Below are positions 37,333 to 48,900 of a stretch of DNA of 64,000 bases, piece after piece. The DNA is taken from NCBI GenBank assembly GCA_910591455.2, contig OU342820.1:20864128-20928127 (forward strand), written 5' to 3'. Source of the stretch: Pholis gunnellus (lineage: Eukaryota > Chordata > Actinopteri > Perciformes > Pholidae). The first letter of the stretch is position 1. Each line of letters opens with the position of its first letter. A program made the translations under genes and the position numbers. The notes under the pieces were generated by a model, which was not told the DNA's origin, did not search any database, and saw nothing but the letters and a program-made list of their open reading frames with translations.

Positions 37333-38341
37333 GCGGAGGAGGCCCAGGAGGAGCTGCAGGAGTTTCAGCAGATGAGTCGGGACTACGAGGTGGAGCTGGA
37401 GGCGGAGCTTAAACAGTGTGAGGCGCGAAACCGCGATCTTCTGTCCGGCAACCACCGCCTCCGCGTGGAACTGGAGAACTACAAGGTACAACAGGACGTT
37501 ATCGGTTATGGGATGCAACCTAAAAACCCAAGACACTCCCACCGGAGGTGATGGAGATGTACGATTCTTATAGTGTGTCGTGTGTAGTCATTGGCTACGT
37601 TTACACGCTCACTAATATTCCACGTTCATTACGATTATAATACGCGTCACGTAAACAGCATTATTAGGTCTTCTTTCGAATGGAGCATTTTTCCCGGTAA
37701 AGACATGTGGGACATACCGATGTTATTCAAGTTCTTTCAACAGTTATACGCAAACCAACTGCCAACAGTCTGCAGAGATGCATGCACAAAAGAGAAGCTC
37801 ACATTTCTGATCAGAAGGAGAAACACACATTAAGAAGGACTTGGATACCAACGTAGAGCCGTATACGTCTCTGGTAGAGACCTGTCAATCACTGTGTAGC
37901 CCCGCCCCTAAAGCATCCCCTGCTTTATGGTCTGTGTGACTCTAAATGGACCATCATTTACTAAATGAACATCATGCTGTATTGAAGAAGACTTGAAACT
38001 AGAGATTGAGACCATAAACTCATGTTTACAATGTTTACTGAGGTAATAAATCAAGAGAGAAGTAGAGTCATTTTCTCATAGACTTCTATACAACCAGAGG
38101 AGTCGCCCCCTGGTGGACATTAGAGAGAATGCAGCTTTAACACACTGGTTTTTATGTGTTTTGCATGTAAACGTAGTCATGATCTCAGCACGGTTTTATA
38201 GACGACACATTAAGCTGCTCTGTCAGGGATAACGTTCAACCAGCTGATCGCCTGTTAAAGGTGGATTTGAATGAAGATTTCCTTATTCATCAGCTGTAAG
38301 TATGCTGAGTTTTATAGCTCTCTAGTTCAACACAGGCTGAA

Positions 38342-38408
<67 letters not shown>

Positions 38409-40724
38409 GATTGATTCAGTAAAAGGCAGCTGATGTCTCTGGCCTGGTCTGTGTCTGGAGGGGATGTCAGTTCTTTCCATGAGAATAATGTCGCAGTCGT
38501 CTCCTTTTCTCCTTTTTAACAAATACATTTGTTTCTCGTTCTGCTGAGATCACAAAACAACGTCTCCATTATGAAAACAACAACATGCGACGCACAAAAC
38601 ACACTTGTTGTTGCATATTTCAGTGGAAAAGCATTGTTAGTAACACGCTGTAATTAAAGAAATATGACGCTTATCTTATGAACTGAGCTTTGATTCAATT
38701 TTCAGGAGAGAAAACTGAGTATTTTATTTGCAGAAGAATGTTGTTCAGAGGTGAAGTTTTTAAGTTTGGATGGCGTCTGTGGAGACATCCACCACACGGC
38801 GTAACATGCACGAGACAACGTGATGTAAAGAAGCTCCTTTATATCTATAATCTATCATCTATGAAGACTGTGCAACAGCAAACCTCAGTTATAAAGCAAC
38901 ATTCACCACCAGTCAGAGGGATTCCGTCACAAAATGGTTAAAAAGTCACTCACACTTCAAATTAAAATCATTTTATAAACATGTACACACAGTAAATATT
39001 AGATATGTGACCGTGCTGAGAAGTGAGAAAAGATTTATATTTACTTTCAAACCACAGACGGGTTTTTATCTTCGACTGGATGTTTGAACAGAATGCAGAG
39101 ACTTTTAGGAATTTAGCGGAAGCGTGCTGAAGCCTGACGTGTTGCGTTCTCTGTTCAGCCACATGCAGCTGTGACACTGAAGTCTGTATTTAACATTTCA
39201 GATAAACAGTGTGGAGAAATATTCTAGTGTTCTGTCTGCACCAAAGTATGTCTTTAGACCAGTAAATGTTATTTAAATAAACCTTTTAAAGAGTTAAGCT
39301 TTAATAATCTGTATATTATTCTTCGTATTCTGACGCTGTGCTCGGCCTCTGTTCCAGGAGAAGTACGAGACGCAGCACTCGGAGGCCCACCGGCAGATCT
39401 CCAGCCTGGAGGGAGACCTGGCCGAGACCACCGCCGTCAGAGACCAGCTCCACAAATACATCCGAGAGCTGGAGCAGGCCAACGACGACCTGGAGAGGAC
39501 CAAGAGGTCAGAGCTCACTTAAAGGGCCAGCGGGTAGGATTCAGGAGGGCTCTGTTAGCAGGAAGGGAATAGAATAATGAATTAAACGTGTTTTCGTTAG
39601 CCTGGAATGAGCCGTTAATATCGCCACACAGACTGCGTATAAGAAGTGGACGCAGTCGTCGTTGGTTTGTGGACGTTATGAAGCATCGAGTTCGGCCTTT
39701 TGGCCGTCACCATCTTGACTTTTTGCAACCAGTGAACAGGAAGTGACCATATTTAGACCGAGGAGTGACGTAGAGATGCCGTATACGTCTCTGGTAGAGA
39801 CCTGTCAATCACTGTGTAGCCCCGCCCCTAAAGCATCCCCTGCTTTATGGTCTGTGTGACTCTAAATGGACCATCATTTACTAAATGAACATCATGCTGT
39901 ATTGAAGAAGACTTGAAACTAGAGATTGAGACCATAAACTCATGTTTACAATGTTTACTGAGGTAATAAATCAAGAGAGAAGTAGAGTCATTTTCTCATA
40001 GACTTCTATACAACCAGAGGAGTCGCCCCCTGGTGGACACTAGAGAGAATGCAGCTTTAACACATGAAGCTTTGACTTCTCTTTTCAGAACCGGAGGTTT
40101 CCGCCTGTATCTACGTAGGGAGCGGGTTTTCTTCACACAGTCCACCATGTTGCACCGCCATGTTTTTACAGTCTAGAAAGCGTCTTTTAATGTTATTGCG
40201 TTCCCTGAAGGCCACCGTAGTTCTGTGTAGTAGATTGTAAAACCGTGGTACTGTGTGACCTAAAGAAGTGTTTCTATGGTGAGGATGTTATACGGAAAGG
40301 GAGGAGTGAGAGAAGGGAGATGCAGTTGGTTGCAATCTACAACCTCACCACTAGATGTCGCTAAATCCTGCACACTGTCCCTTTAAGGAAGTTAAAGAGA
40401 CAATTCTTTTTTTGTTTCAGGGCGACCATCATGTCTCTGGAGGACTTTGAGCAGAGGATGAACCAGGTCATAGAGAGGAACGCCTTCCTGGAGAGCGAGC
40501 TGGACGAGAAGGAGAACCTGTTGGAGTCCGTCCAGAGGCTGAAGGACGAGTCCAGAGGTACAGAGCGCTCCTGTCACAAAAACGTCAGGTTTGAACTGTC
40601 AAAGAAGTACATAGAAGTCATTTCAGTCAGAATCGTAATCGAAATACAATTGGTTGTTTCCTGTTGAGTCATAACAAAGTGTCCAGTTTCACTTCTGTAA
40701 CTCTGTGTGTGCGTGTGTGTGCGT

Positions 40725-40770
<46 letters not shown>

Positions 40771-42593
40771 CAGACCTGAGACAGGAGCTCGCGGTGCAGC
40801 AGAAGCAGCAGGTTCAGGACAGGAAGCCGTCCCTCAGCAGTGCCATCAAAGACCCTTCCTCCTCCTCCTCCTCCTCCTCCTCCCCAGCAGGTTTGCCCAC
40901 CCCCCCCCTCACACCGCCAGACAAATGGACAGAGGACAAAACCACGTCTCCGTCCTCTCACCTGCCCGTCGTCGTCTCCTCTGCTGCCACGCCGCCGTGC
41001 AGACCTCCGGCCTCAGCAGAGTCCTTCAGCTCCGTCAGCAGAGGTTCTTTACGTCGTGTTATTATTTATGTGTTTTTTACACCACTGGAAGCTTCTCTGC
41101 ATTCATTAAGGGTGCGTTTGTTTCGTCAGCAGGTGAAAGCCTCTCGGGGAATCCTCTCACCATGTCGGCGAGAATCTCGGCTCTGAACATCGTGGGAGAG
41201 CTGCTGAGAAAAGTCGGGGTGAGAAGAAGAAGAACCGCGCTTGTGACTGTTGACCCAGAACTTCTGATCAGCTGCTGACTCATCATGTGACGCTGCCGGG
41301 AGCTTCTGGTTCTGCTCTCAAATTCACACAAACTGCTTCTTTTCTCTGCAGACTTAATGGATTATGTTGAACCTACATAACATGCAAACAAGCATAAATT
41401 ACAAGAATAAATTCATAAATAATAATATTTCCTAAAGGCTGTTTTAGGAATGAGACGATAAGAAAACACTCACAATGAGTTGATTGTGGTGAATTTACAT
41501 CGGCAGATTACTTATCGGCAGATGTGGCTCATCGGTGGCAAAACATGACAAAACATCCCATAACCCATCGGTCCTAAACATCTGGATCTGGTGTTTTATG
41601 AGGCTGAATACTCTCGTTGTCTCCTGTTCTGTTTCTAGAACCTGGAGTCCAAGCTGGCGTCGTGTCGCGAGTACGTAAACGAGCAGACGGCGAGCCGCAG
41701 AGGCCCCGCCGGAGGACAGGGGGCGCCGTCGGGCCAGAACAACCGCACAGAGACTCACCCCACCAACGGGCTCTATAATAAAGGGTGAGAGGAAGCTCGT
41801 TACATCTAATCCAATCACGTCGTGTGATCTGTTGGTTACCTCTGAACCCCAAAAACCCACCGGCGGGATGGAAAAGCATGTTCAAGCTAAACCTGCACCG
41901 TTTATCAGAGCTAGAAGCTGTAACTAACGGCATTATCCTCAGGTTCTTATCTTTCCGACGGTCCTTGAACACATTTGTCGAAGGCTTCGGTCAGAAAAAT
42001 CTGCCAAAATGAAGCTTAAAATAGTTTATTTCATAAAAACATTTTATTCTTCATGTCTCATTTAAAGTCTCTCCTCTGATAAAGCGTTTACTTTAACATG
42101 ATGGTGTAGAAACATTAAACTGTGAAAGGAGAGGAGAGGAGAGAGGAGAGAGGAGAGGAGAGAGGAGGAGAGGAGAGAGGAGAGAGGAGAGGAGAGAGGA
42201 GAGAGGAGGAGAGGCTGGAAGTAGAGGATGTAAACATGTAAATAGTTTAATACATTGTAGAGCCTCCATTTTTTACAACTTTGGTAACACTTATCACACT
42301 TGTCGATACTTAATAATAATAAATTATCAAAGAAAATCAACTCTGATTGATGTCAAAAGAACGCCCTCAAGACTGCTTTGAGGTTCAAAAGGTTGAAAGG
42401 AGAATACGACTTGAGTAGATGTACGTAGTTTACTCTCCACCACTAGAATACACAATCCAGATATCATCTAATCCATATTGAATCAATGGTTTGAAGGTTA
42501 AAGATACAGTGTGACGTGTAAAATCGCCTCGTTGTCTTTTGAAGGCTGGTGAAGAGGTTGGACTTCGGAGCTGGACCCAAGCTGCTGCTGTGA
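36667..42593 (+). CDS. nde1: nde1, nuclear distribution E homolog 1 (dynein/LIS1 regulator)
   Basis: NDE1 is a cytosolic and centrosomal coiled-coil protein that bridges LIS1 to cytoplasmic dynein in mitosis and neuronal migration. Eight coding exons: 36667-36758, 37332-37485, 39358-39506, 40421-40557, 40774-41043, 41133-41218, 41639-41784 and 42545-42593. They total 1083 nt and 360 residues, in phase throughout. The N-terminal coiled coil (residues 10-170) contains EEELQYWKDQAARQQQ, RQISSLEGDLAETTAVRDQL, YIRELEQANDDLERTKR and MSLEDFEQRMNQVIERNAFL. DLRQELAVQQKQQ and SARISALNIVGELLRKVG match NDE1 more closely than NDEL1. Exon 5 encodes a poly-Ser run from (TCC)9 and a Pro-rich linker, and the protein ends LVKRLDFGAGPKLLL. 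Acceptors of exons 2 and 5 follow TG repeats. The gene converges on the myosin gene, as in human 16p13.11. Confidence 0.96.
37273..37328. repeat. (TG)n microsatellite fused to the nde1 exon 2 acceptor
   Basis: 56 bp of TG run directly into CAG and the exon, with no pyrimidine tract between. Confidence 0.95.
37856..38145 (-). repeat. Dispersed repeat family R1, copy D (nde1 intron 2)
   Basis: Almost identical to copy E over about 275 bases, starting GTATACGTCTCTGGTAGAGA. The only difference seen is CATTAGAGAG versus CACTAGAGAG. Confidence 0.9.
38342..38405. repeat. (AC)n microsatellite in nde1 intron 2
   Basis: 64 bp of pure CA, mid-intron. Confidence 0.95.
39631..40110 (-). repeat. Dispersed repeat family R1, copy E (nde1 intron 3), longest copy
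   Basis: Extends from the AGACTGCGTATAAGAAGTGG end through TTTTTGCAACCAGTGAACAG and ends after GAGAATGCAGCTTTAACACA and CAGAACCGGAGG. At about 480 bp it defines the family's full extent best. Confidence 0.85.
40704..40767. repeat. (TG)n with CG interruptions adjoining the nde1 exon 5 acceptor
   Basis: TG repeats with several GCG steps run to AGGCAG and the exon at 40774. Confidence 0.93.
41836..42396 (-). mobile_element. TIR element T1, copy 1, in the last intron of nde1
   Basis: The ends are imperfect inverted repeats: ACCTCTGAACCCCAAA at 41839-41854 and TTTGAGGTTCAAAAGGTT at 42378-42394. The inside holds about 90 bp of GAGAGGAG satellite (42125-42213). Flanking internal sequence matches copy 2 in reverse, for example ACATCCTCTACTTCCAGCCT on the minus strand. 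No ORF and no clear target duplication were seen. The superfamily is unknown; ends like AACCCTCTGAACCCC could be piggyBac-like, but this is a guess. Confidence 0.75.
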
Positions 42594-43149
42594 AAGTGAA
42601 GAATCCTTCATCCTCCTCCGGGCGGCTCCTCCCCCCCCCCCCCCCCCTCCGGCCTGGACTTAACGGTACCGTGTTGTTGCTCGTCGTACGGGTTGATCGG
42701 CAGAACGCGGACCACTGGATGGGATACGGTTGCTATGGATATTTTGGGATGTCTGTTAAGCAGCTCACGCCTGCACAGGAAGACATTTTGTTTTTATTGG
42801 TCAGCAGGACTTCTTTTCGGCACTTAGTCCTGGACTAACTTCCTGGACTTCTTTGTTTTGCTTTTTCTTTGTATGTGACTGAACACAAAGTGAATTCTAG
42901 AGACGGCGAGATTACAGTTTGTTATGACAGATAGTCAACAGAAAGCTCTTTTACTGCGTTGCACGAAGGGGTTTCCTTCCCTGTACTTTGCCACATAAAT
43001 GCACATTTTGTGACTCGATTCGTCTGGGTTTTACGGGCTTCATGCAAAACCGGATCGTTTCTACTCCAGTCCACACGGTGGTGATGTAATCCACCTGATA
43101 ACTGCCCAAAAATCCAGAATAAGAACTCGTGAACTTAAGCGGTTTAGTT

Positions 43150-43412
43150 CAGGCGGCAACCTCCGGTTCTGACGAGTGAAGCCGATGAGGAAGTGTCTTA
43201 AAGCTGCATTCTCTCTAGTGTCCACCAGGGGGCGACTCCTCTGGTTGTATAGAAGTCTATGAGAAAATGACTCTACTTCTCTCTTGATTTATTACCTCAG
43301 TAAACATTGTAAACATGAGTTTATGGTCTCAATCTCTAGTTTCAAGTCTTCTTCAATACAGCATGATGTTCATTTAGTAAATGATGGTCCATTTAGAGTC
43401 AAACAGACCTCT
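43150..43412 (+). repeat. Dispersed repeat family R1, copy F (nde1 3' UTR)
   Basis: Begins TTCAGGCGGCAACCTCCGGT, passes AAAGCTGCATTCTCTCTAGT and stops after ATTTAGAGTCAAACAGACC. It lies between the nde1 stop and its polyadenylation signal. Confidence 0.85.
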
Positions 43413-43680
43413 TAATAAGAATAGAAAACCGTTCTGTCCGATATACTTTGACTCTACTTCTGTCTCTCCAGGAGTGAAAACGTGAGCTATGAATACTTCA
43501 GTGAAGGCTACTTGTGTTTTCTGTTAAAAAGAATAAAAAGGATGCAACAGGTTTGACTTGTAGAGTTTCCTGTTCCTCTTCTGTAGCTGGTGGTTTGAGG
43601 ATTTGTGTGTTTTTGTTTTTGCCTTCAGAGTACTGACACTTTGTTCACCTTCAGTGCTGCTTATGTTTCTGAAAAAAAGC

Positions 43681-43686
43681 AATAAA
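43681..43686 (+). terminator. Polyadenylation signal of nde1
   Basis: AATAAAACTT about 1.1 kb after the stop, followed by a T-rich stretch (TTGATTTTATTTC). Confidence 0.6.
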
Positions 43687-43699
43687 ACTTGAAATGTTG

Positions 43700-45700
43700 A
43701 AAAGAAAAGTCTTGATTTTATTTCATTAGAAGGCAGAAGAAGCGAGACGACATGCGTGAGGGTTTAGTAGCAGTTTAATAGAGAGAGTCACAGCAGCCAT
43801 CGTACAACTCACTTCACTGATAGTTAAATATTATGTTGTGTGTCTGTGAGGTTTAAATCACACGGAAAACAGCAGTTTCTTGTTTTACATTCAGTTTCCA
43901 AATTAAAAGATTCTGAAAACATTTTCAGAGGAAAAGAAAAGATCGAGCGAGTGAAGCGTCTCAGAAATAAGATTTCAGTTCTGAGAAACTCAGAAAGTCG
44001 TTCAACAAAACTTGTTTCTGTTCTGAAGGTTTTTATTTAATCCTTTAAAGTCTATTTGGTTGAGAAAATATAGAATTTTATGGTTTTAAAATGATTTTTG
44101 CTCAATTTCTAAAAATTTTAAAATGTTCAGGAAATTACATTTTTCAACAGAATATATTTTTTATCTTTAATATTTAGTCTTCGAGCTGCAAACTAAGTTT
44201 TGTTAAACGAGCGGTTCATTATTTTTGGTCACTCCGCAGAAACTGAAACTAAGAAAACTGACTTTATATAACGAGGATTCTTTAAACTACCTGTAATATA
44301 AATAAAACTAAATATATTAGATTTGCATAAATAAAATGTCTTATTAATCCACAAACATTTAAAATAATGGTAACTTCTCAAAACCTATTGAAAAAAAAGA
44401 AATCAAGCGTTTTACTTTATTTAGATGATTTTGTATGTTTCACTGTAAACTAAGAAGATAAAATCTATTTTCCTTAATGTCTCCGAATAATAAATAATGA
44501 GATTTATCTCCCATAAATAGATTTGGTTCAGTCAGTGTAGAACTGTCCCTCGTTGTTATTTATACCGGTTATATGTGTGGAAGTGATGTAATAAAAGCTC
44601 TGATTGGTTTATCGACAGACCTGCTTTGTTTCCTGTTCATTTTATTTTAGGTTCACTTCTACTAAAGCTCACTTTTTTAACTCGCTCGTATTTGAACTCG
44701 ACAAACGACAAGTTGACTTCCTGAGCGGTGTTTTGTGTTTTAAATGAATGTTTGAGAAGAAAAGAATAAAAACAAAAACACAAGTTAATTACTTAATGAA
44801 GCCAGAAAGACGAGGAAGTTATGGATCAGAGAAAAGTTTAACTGGATTCAAGCTGCTAATATCTCCTGCCAACAATCTGATGAATTCAAACTAGATAGAA
44901 ATATGATTGTCGGAGCATTTTAACACTTATTAAGTGTCCACAACAGCTTCGGGAGACGAGGCGACTTCAAATCCCAGAATGCATTGAGGTTAGACTTTGG
45001 ATAAATTCTGCAGTTTTACTGCAACGTGTCCTGAATATGTTGGAACTCTGACTGTCGTCTTCTGCGTTGCAACAGCCGCTGAGGCTCATGGGTATTGTAG
45101 TATTTGGATGAATTTCACGTTTTCATGAAGTAAAGAAAAATGTAATTGTGCTTCAGAGAGCTAACGTGATTGTAGCTGTTTTTAATTCTTATTACAGATT
45201 GTTTTTTATTTAATATTCTGTCTGTAGATTATTTCCTGATGTATATTTTATTTAGTCCAAAGGAGAAAGAAGTCGTGAAATATTTTCCCAGAGCTGACAC
45301 GAGGTCCGACAGAGCAGAACTCAAATATATTCAGTTTTAGATCGAAAGACATAAAAAGCATCAAATCTTCATATTTTAGACGTTTGGCACAAATGATTTA
45401 TCTGTTTTAATATATTTTTTTACAGACTTTATGGGTCTGAAACAATGTTTTAAAATTTAAAAATGTAAAAATATATGATCTGAATGACATGTTGGCATTA
45501 GTTTTAGTTTTTACGTAAAATATTATTTATGGGACTTTTTCTTTAATTTTTTCAACTTGTATCATTATTTTCTTTGATAATTTGAACATAAATCTGTTGT
45601 TTTGTTGAAACGTCTTCACCTCACTGTTAAATAAACTGTTAAATAATTTAAATTAAAAGTGTGACATCATCTCTGGGCTCTGGTTCAGCCCACTCGACGT
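43700..45700. other. Convergent intergenic space between nde1 and the myosin gene
   Basis: AT-rich with no coding signal. AATAAA motifs for the minus-strand gene occur at 45247-45252 and elsewhere, so the myosin 3' UTR probably extends several hundred bases into it. Confidence 0.5.
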
Positions 45701-45716
45701 GGGGGGGGGTCTCCGT

Positions 45717-45960
45717 CTACTCGTCGGGGGAGTAGGCGCGGGAGTCCAGAGGGGGAGACGGGGAGCGAGACGGAGGCTCCTCCTCCTCCTGCAGCTCCAC
45801 CGAGTTCTCCTTGATGGTGCTCCTCCGGCTGATGCTCCCTCCCAGACTCAAGCTCCTCATGCTGCCACCACCACCACCACCGCCACCAACACCACCAACA
45901 CCGCCGCCGCTGCTGCTTCTGGGACTGGGGCTGCTGAACACCGCCTCCCCGCCGCCACGC
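45717..45960 (-). other. Last myosin exon: Gly/Ser/Pro-rich C-terminal tail
   Basis: After the coiled coil ends at LRSKLRR this exon adds about 80 residues: GGGEAVFSSPSPRSSS, a poly-Gly run from GGT/GGC codons, SMRSLSLGGSISRRSTIKEN, an acidic ELQEEEEPP and SRSPSPPLDSRAYSPDE. The frame closes with TAG at 45717. It lacks the GGRRVIENADGSEEE-type end of mammalian MYH11 and is rich in Ser-Pro and Arg-x-x-Ser sites. Confidence 0.8.
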
Positions 45961-48900
45961 CTGGGAACACCCGACACATCAGGAGGAAGATATAGAGAGG
46001 AGGAAGAGGAGGGTGAGAGGGAGATGGAGGATAGTTGCAAAGCGAGATTTGTTTAAAGTTTCAAGCCCCTTAAATGTTGCAGCAGGTGTGAACTGAAGGA
46101 AGTTAAAAAGAGGAGAATATTCCCAGGAGGCCTTTGAGGACAGTTAGGAGGTCAGTAGTGTCTGAGGACACGAGAAGGAGGGAGAGGAAGTTTAAATCAC
46201 AAATCATCTCTTTGCTTTCACATTTATTTTCTTTCAAAACACGACATAAGTTTAAAACCCTCTGAACCCCAAAGAGCAGTTTGGGGACGTTTTTCTCTGT
46301 AATCTGAAGTTCTGCTCCTCTCTAACAGAACCATCACGAGTAGAAATAGAGCGAACTAGAACACGTCTTTAGTGCAGAACAACAGGTACAACGACATCAA
46401 TCATTGAAAAGAAGAAATGCACATTTCTTTCATCATTTCTTTTACAAAAGTTGGAAAGCACTGAAATCTAAATATCCAACATGTTTCCAGGTGTCCACAA
46501 GTGTTACCAATGTTAGAAAAAAACGTGTTCTATATATTAAACTTTTTAAATGTTTACATCCTCTACTTCCAGCCTCTCCTCCTCTCCTCTCCTCTCCCCT
46601 TCCCTCTCCACTCCTCTCCTCTCCTCTCTCCTCTTCTCCTCTCCTCTCTCCTCTCCTCTCCTCTCCTCTCTCCTCTTCTCCTCTCCTCTCCCCTTCCCTC
46701 TCCTCTCCTCTCTCCTCTCCTCTCCTCTCTCCTCCTCTCCTCTCTCTTCTCCTCTCCTCTTCTCCTCTCCTCTCCCCTTCCCTCTCCACTCCTCTCCTCA
46801 CTCCTCTCCTCTCTCCTCCTCTCCTCTTCTCCTCTCCTCTCCTCTCCTCTCTCCTCTCCTCTTCTCCTCTCCTCTCCTCTCCTCTCCTCTCTCCTCTCCT
46901 CTCCTCTCTCCTCTTCTCCTCTCCTCTTCTCCTCTCCTCTCCCCTTCCCTCTCCTCTCCTCTCCTCTCTCCTCTCCTCTCCTCTCTCCTCCTCTCCTCTC
47001 TCTTCTCCTCTCCTCTTCTCCTCTCCTCTCCCCTTCCCTCTCCACTCCTCTCCTCACTCCTCTCCTCTCTCCTCCTCTCCCCTTCCCTCTCCTCTCCTCT
47101 CCTCCTCTCCTCTCCTCTCCTCTCCTCTCTCCTCTCCTCTCCTCTCTCCTCTTCTCCTCTCCTCTTCTCCTCTCCTCTCCCCTTCCCTCTCCTCTCCTCT
47201 CCTCTCTCCTCTCCTCTCCTCTCTCCTCCTCTCCTCTCTCTTCTCCTCTCCTCTTCTCCTCTCCTCTCCCCTTCCCTCTCCACTCCTCTCCTCACTCCTC
47301 TCCTCTCTCCTCCTCTCCTCTTCTCCTCTCCTCTCCTCTCCTCCTCTCCTCTCCTCTCCTCTCTCCTCTTCTCCTCCCCTCTCCTCCTCTCTCCTCTGTG
47401 TTCACTTCCTGTAGTTCAGTCAGAGTGTCTCCTCTCTTGTTGTCACATGACTGTTGGTCTCAGATGAATCAATCATGACGTCATAGTTTCACAGTTTAAT
47501 GTTTCTACACCATCATGTTAAAGTGAACTCTTTATTAGAGGAGACATTTATGATGAGACGTGAAGAATAAAAGGTTTTTTTGCTTTTAGTGTTAGTCGCA
47601 CATGATGCGTTCAAGTACCGTAAAGATGAAAACCGGATGATTATGGACCGTTTTTACAGCTTCTGGCTGATAAACTGTTTATTTTTGAGAAAACTAGTTT
47701 TCCCGTCATGCGTGTTTTGGGGTTCAGAGGGTTGGTTCTTCACAAAAGTGAAGTGAACACAGACGCAAATTTGCGCCAAAAGGTTCGTATGTGCGGAAAC
47801 GTGCTTCATTGGTGCTCGTTGTAATATTTGAGTTTGAATGATTCCTGGTTAGTTGTTATCAGCAGTTTGTCTCCTCGGTACCTCAGTTTGCTCCTCAGTG
47901 AAGACATGTCTCTGCTCAGAGTGTCGTTGGCCTCCGTCGCCTCGTCCAGCTCCCTCTGCAGCTTCCTGCGAGCCGCCGCCACGCGCTGCGCCTCCTCCTC
48001 CGCCTCCTCCAGCTGGTGCTTCAGCTGCTTGACCCGCACGTTGCCCTTCTCCGCCTGCAGAGGAGCGCAGAGAAAACAAACGTTATGCGGCTGAAACAAC
48101 GGTGAAATGTTTACTTCTGTTCTTCACGTTTCCGTCCTCGTCACCTGGTCTTTGAACTGCTGCGCCTGCTTCCTCTCGTCCTCCATCTGGACGCTTAAGT
48201 CCTTCAGTTTCTTCTCTTTCTGACGCAGATTCTTAGCGTTGGACTGACGCTCTCTACACAACATCATGAACACAACACATCATTCATCAGAATAGTCCAT
48301 AATAATAATAATGTCATGTGTAATAATAGAACAGCTGGTAAGCTCAGAAAATGACACTTTTTACAATAATTAAAAGTCTGATGTTATTTATCTCTTTGGT
48401 TAAACGTAAGTCAGAATTCAGCTTTTGGGAACTCCGTTTCCCAGCATGCACCAGTACCTGCTCTCGATCTCCAGCTGCTCCTCCACCTCCCTCAGCTTGG
48501 CCTCGAGGGCGGTGATGGAGGCCTTGAGCTTGGACCGGCCCTGACCCTCCACCTCCTGCAGCTTGGCCTTCAGCTCTCGGTTCTGCCTCTCCAGCTGCTG
48601 CCGGGACCCCTCCCTGCTCTGAGAGGTGGAGCGCTCCGCCGCCAGCTCCGCCCCCAGCTGATCCACCTACACACAACAGAGGTCAGGACCCCCCCCGAAA
48701 TACAAGAAAAACCCTAGTCCCATCCCGGTCTAGTCCGGACCAGAGAACCTACCAGCTGCTGGCTCTTCCTCAGCCGCTCGTTGAGGCTCTCCACGTTGGC
48801 CTGCTCCTCCTCCAGCTCCTCCTCCAGCTGGCTGATCTTCGTGTCCAGACGACGCTTCTCATCCGACAGCAGCGATCTGAACCGGAGGAGAAAAGAGAGC

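Noticed and set aside
36667..42593. Assignment as ndel1
   Set aside because: MSLEDFEQRMNQVIERN and DLRQELAVQQKQQ fit NDE1 better, and the neighbours are those of NDE1.
46404..47478. Ser/Pro/Leu- and Arg/Glu-rich ORFs over 300 residues
   Set aside because: Translation of a CCTCT satellite; no start context or homology.
46256..47733. TTAA target duplication for element T1
   Set aside because: TTAA is present only on the left side of copy 2, so a piggyBac assignment is not supported.
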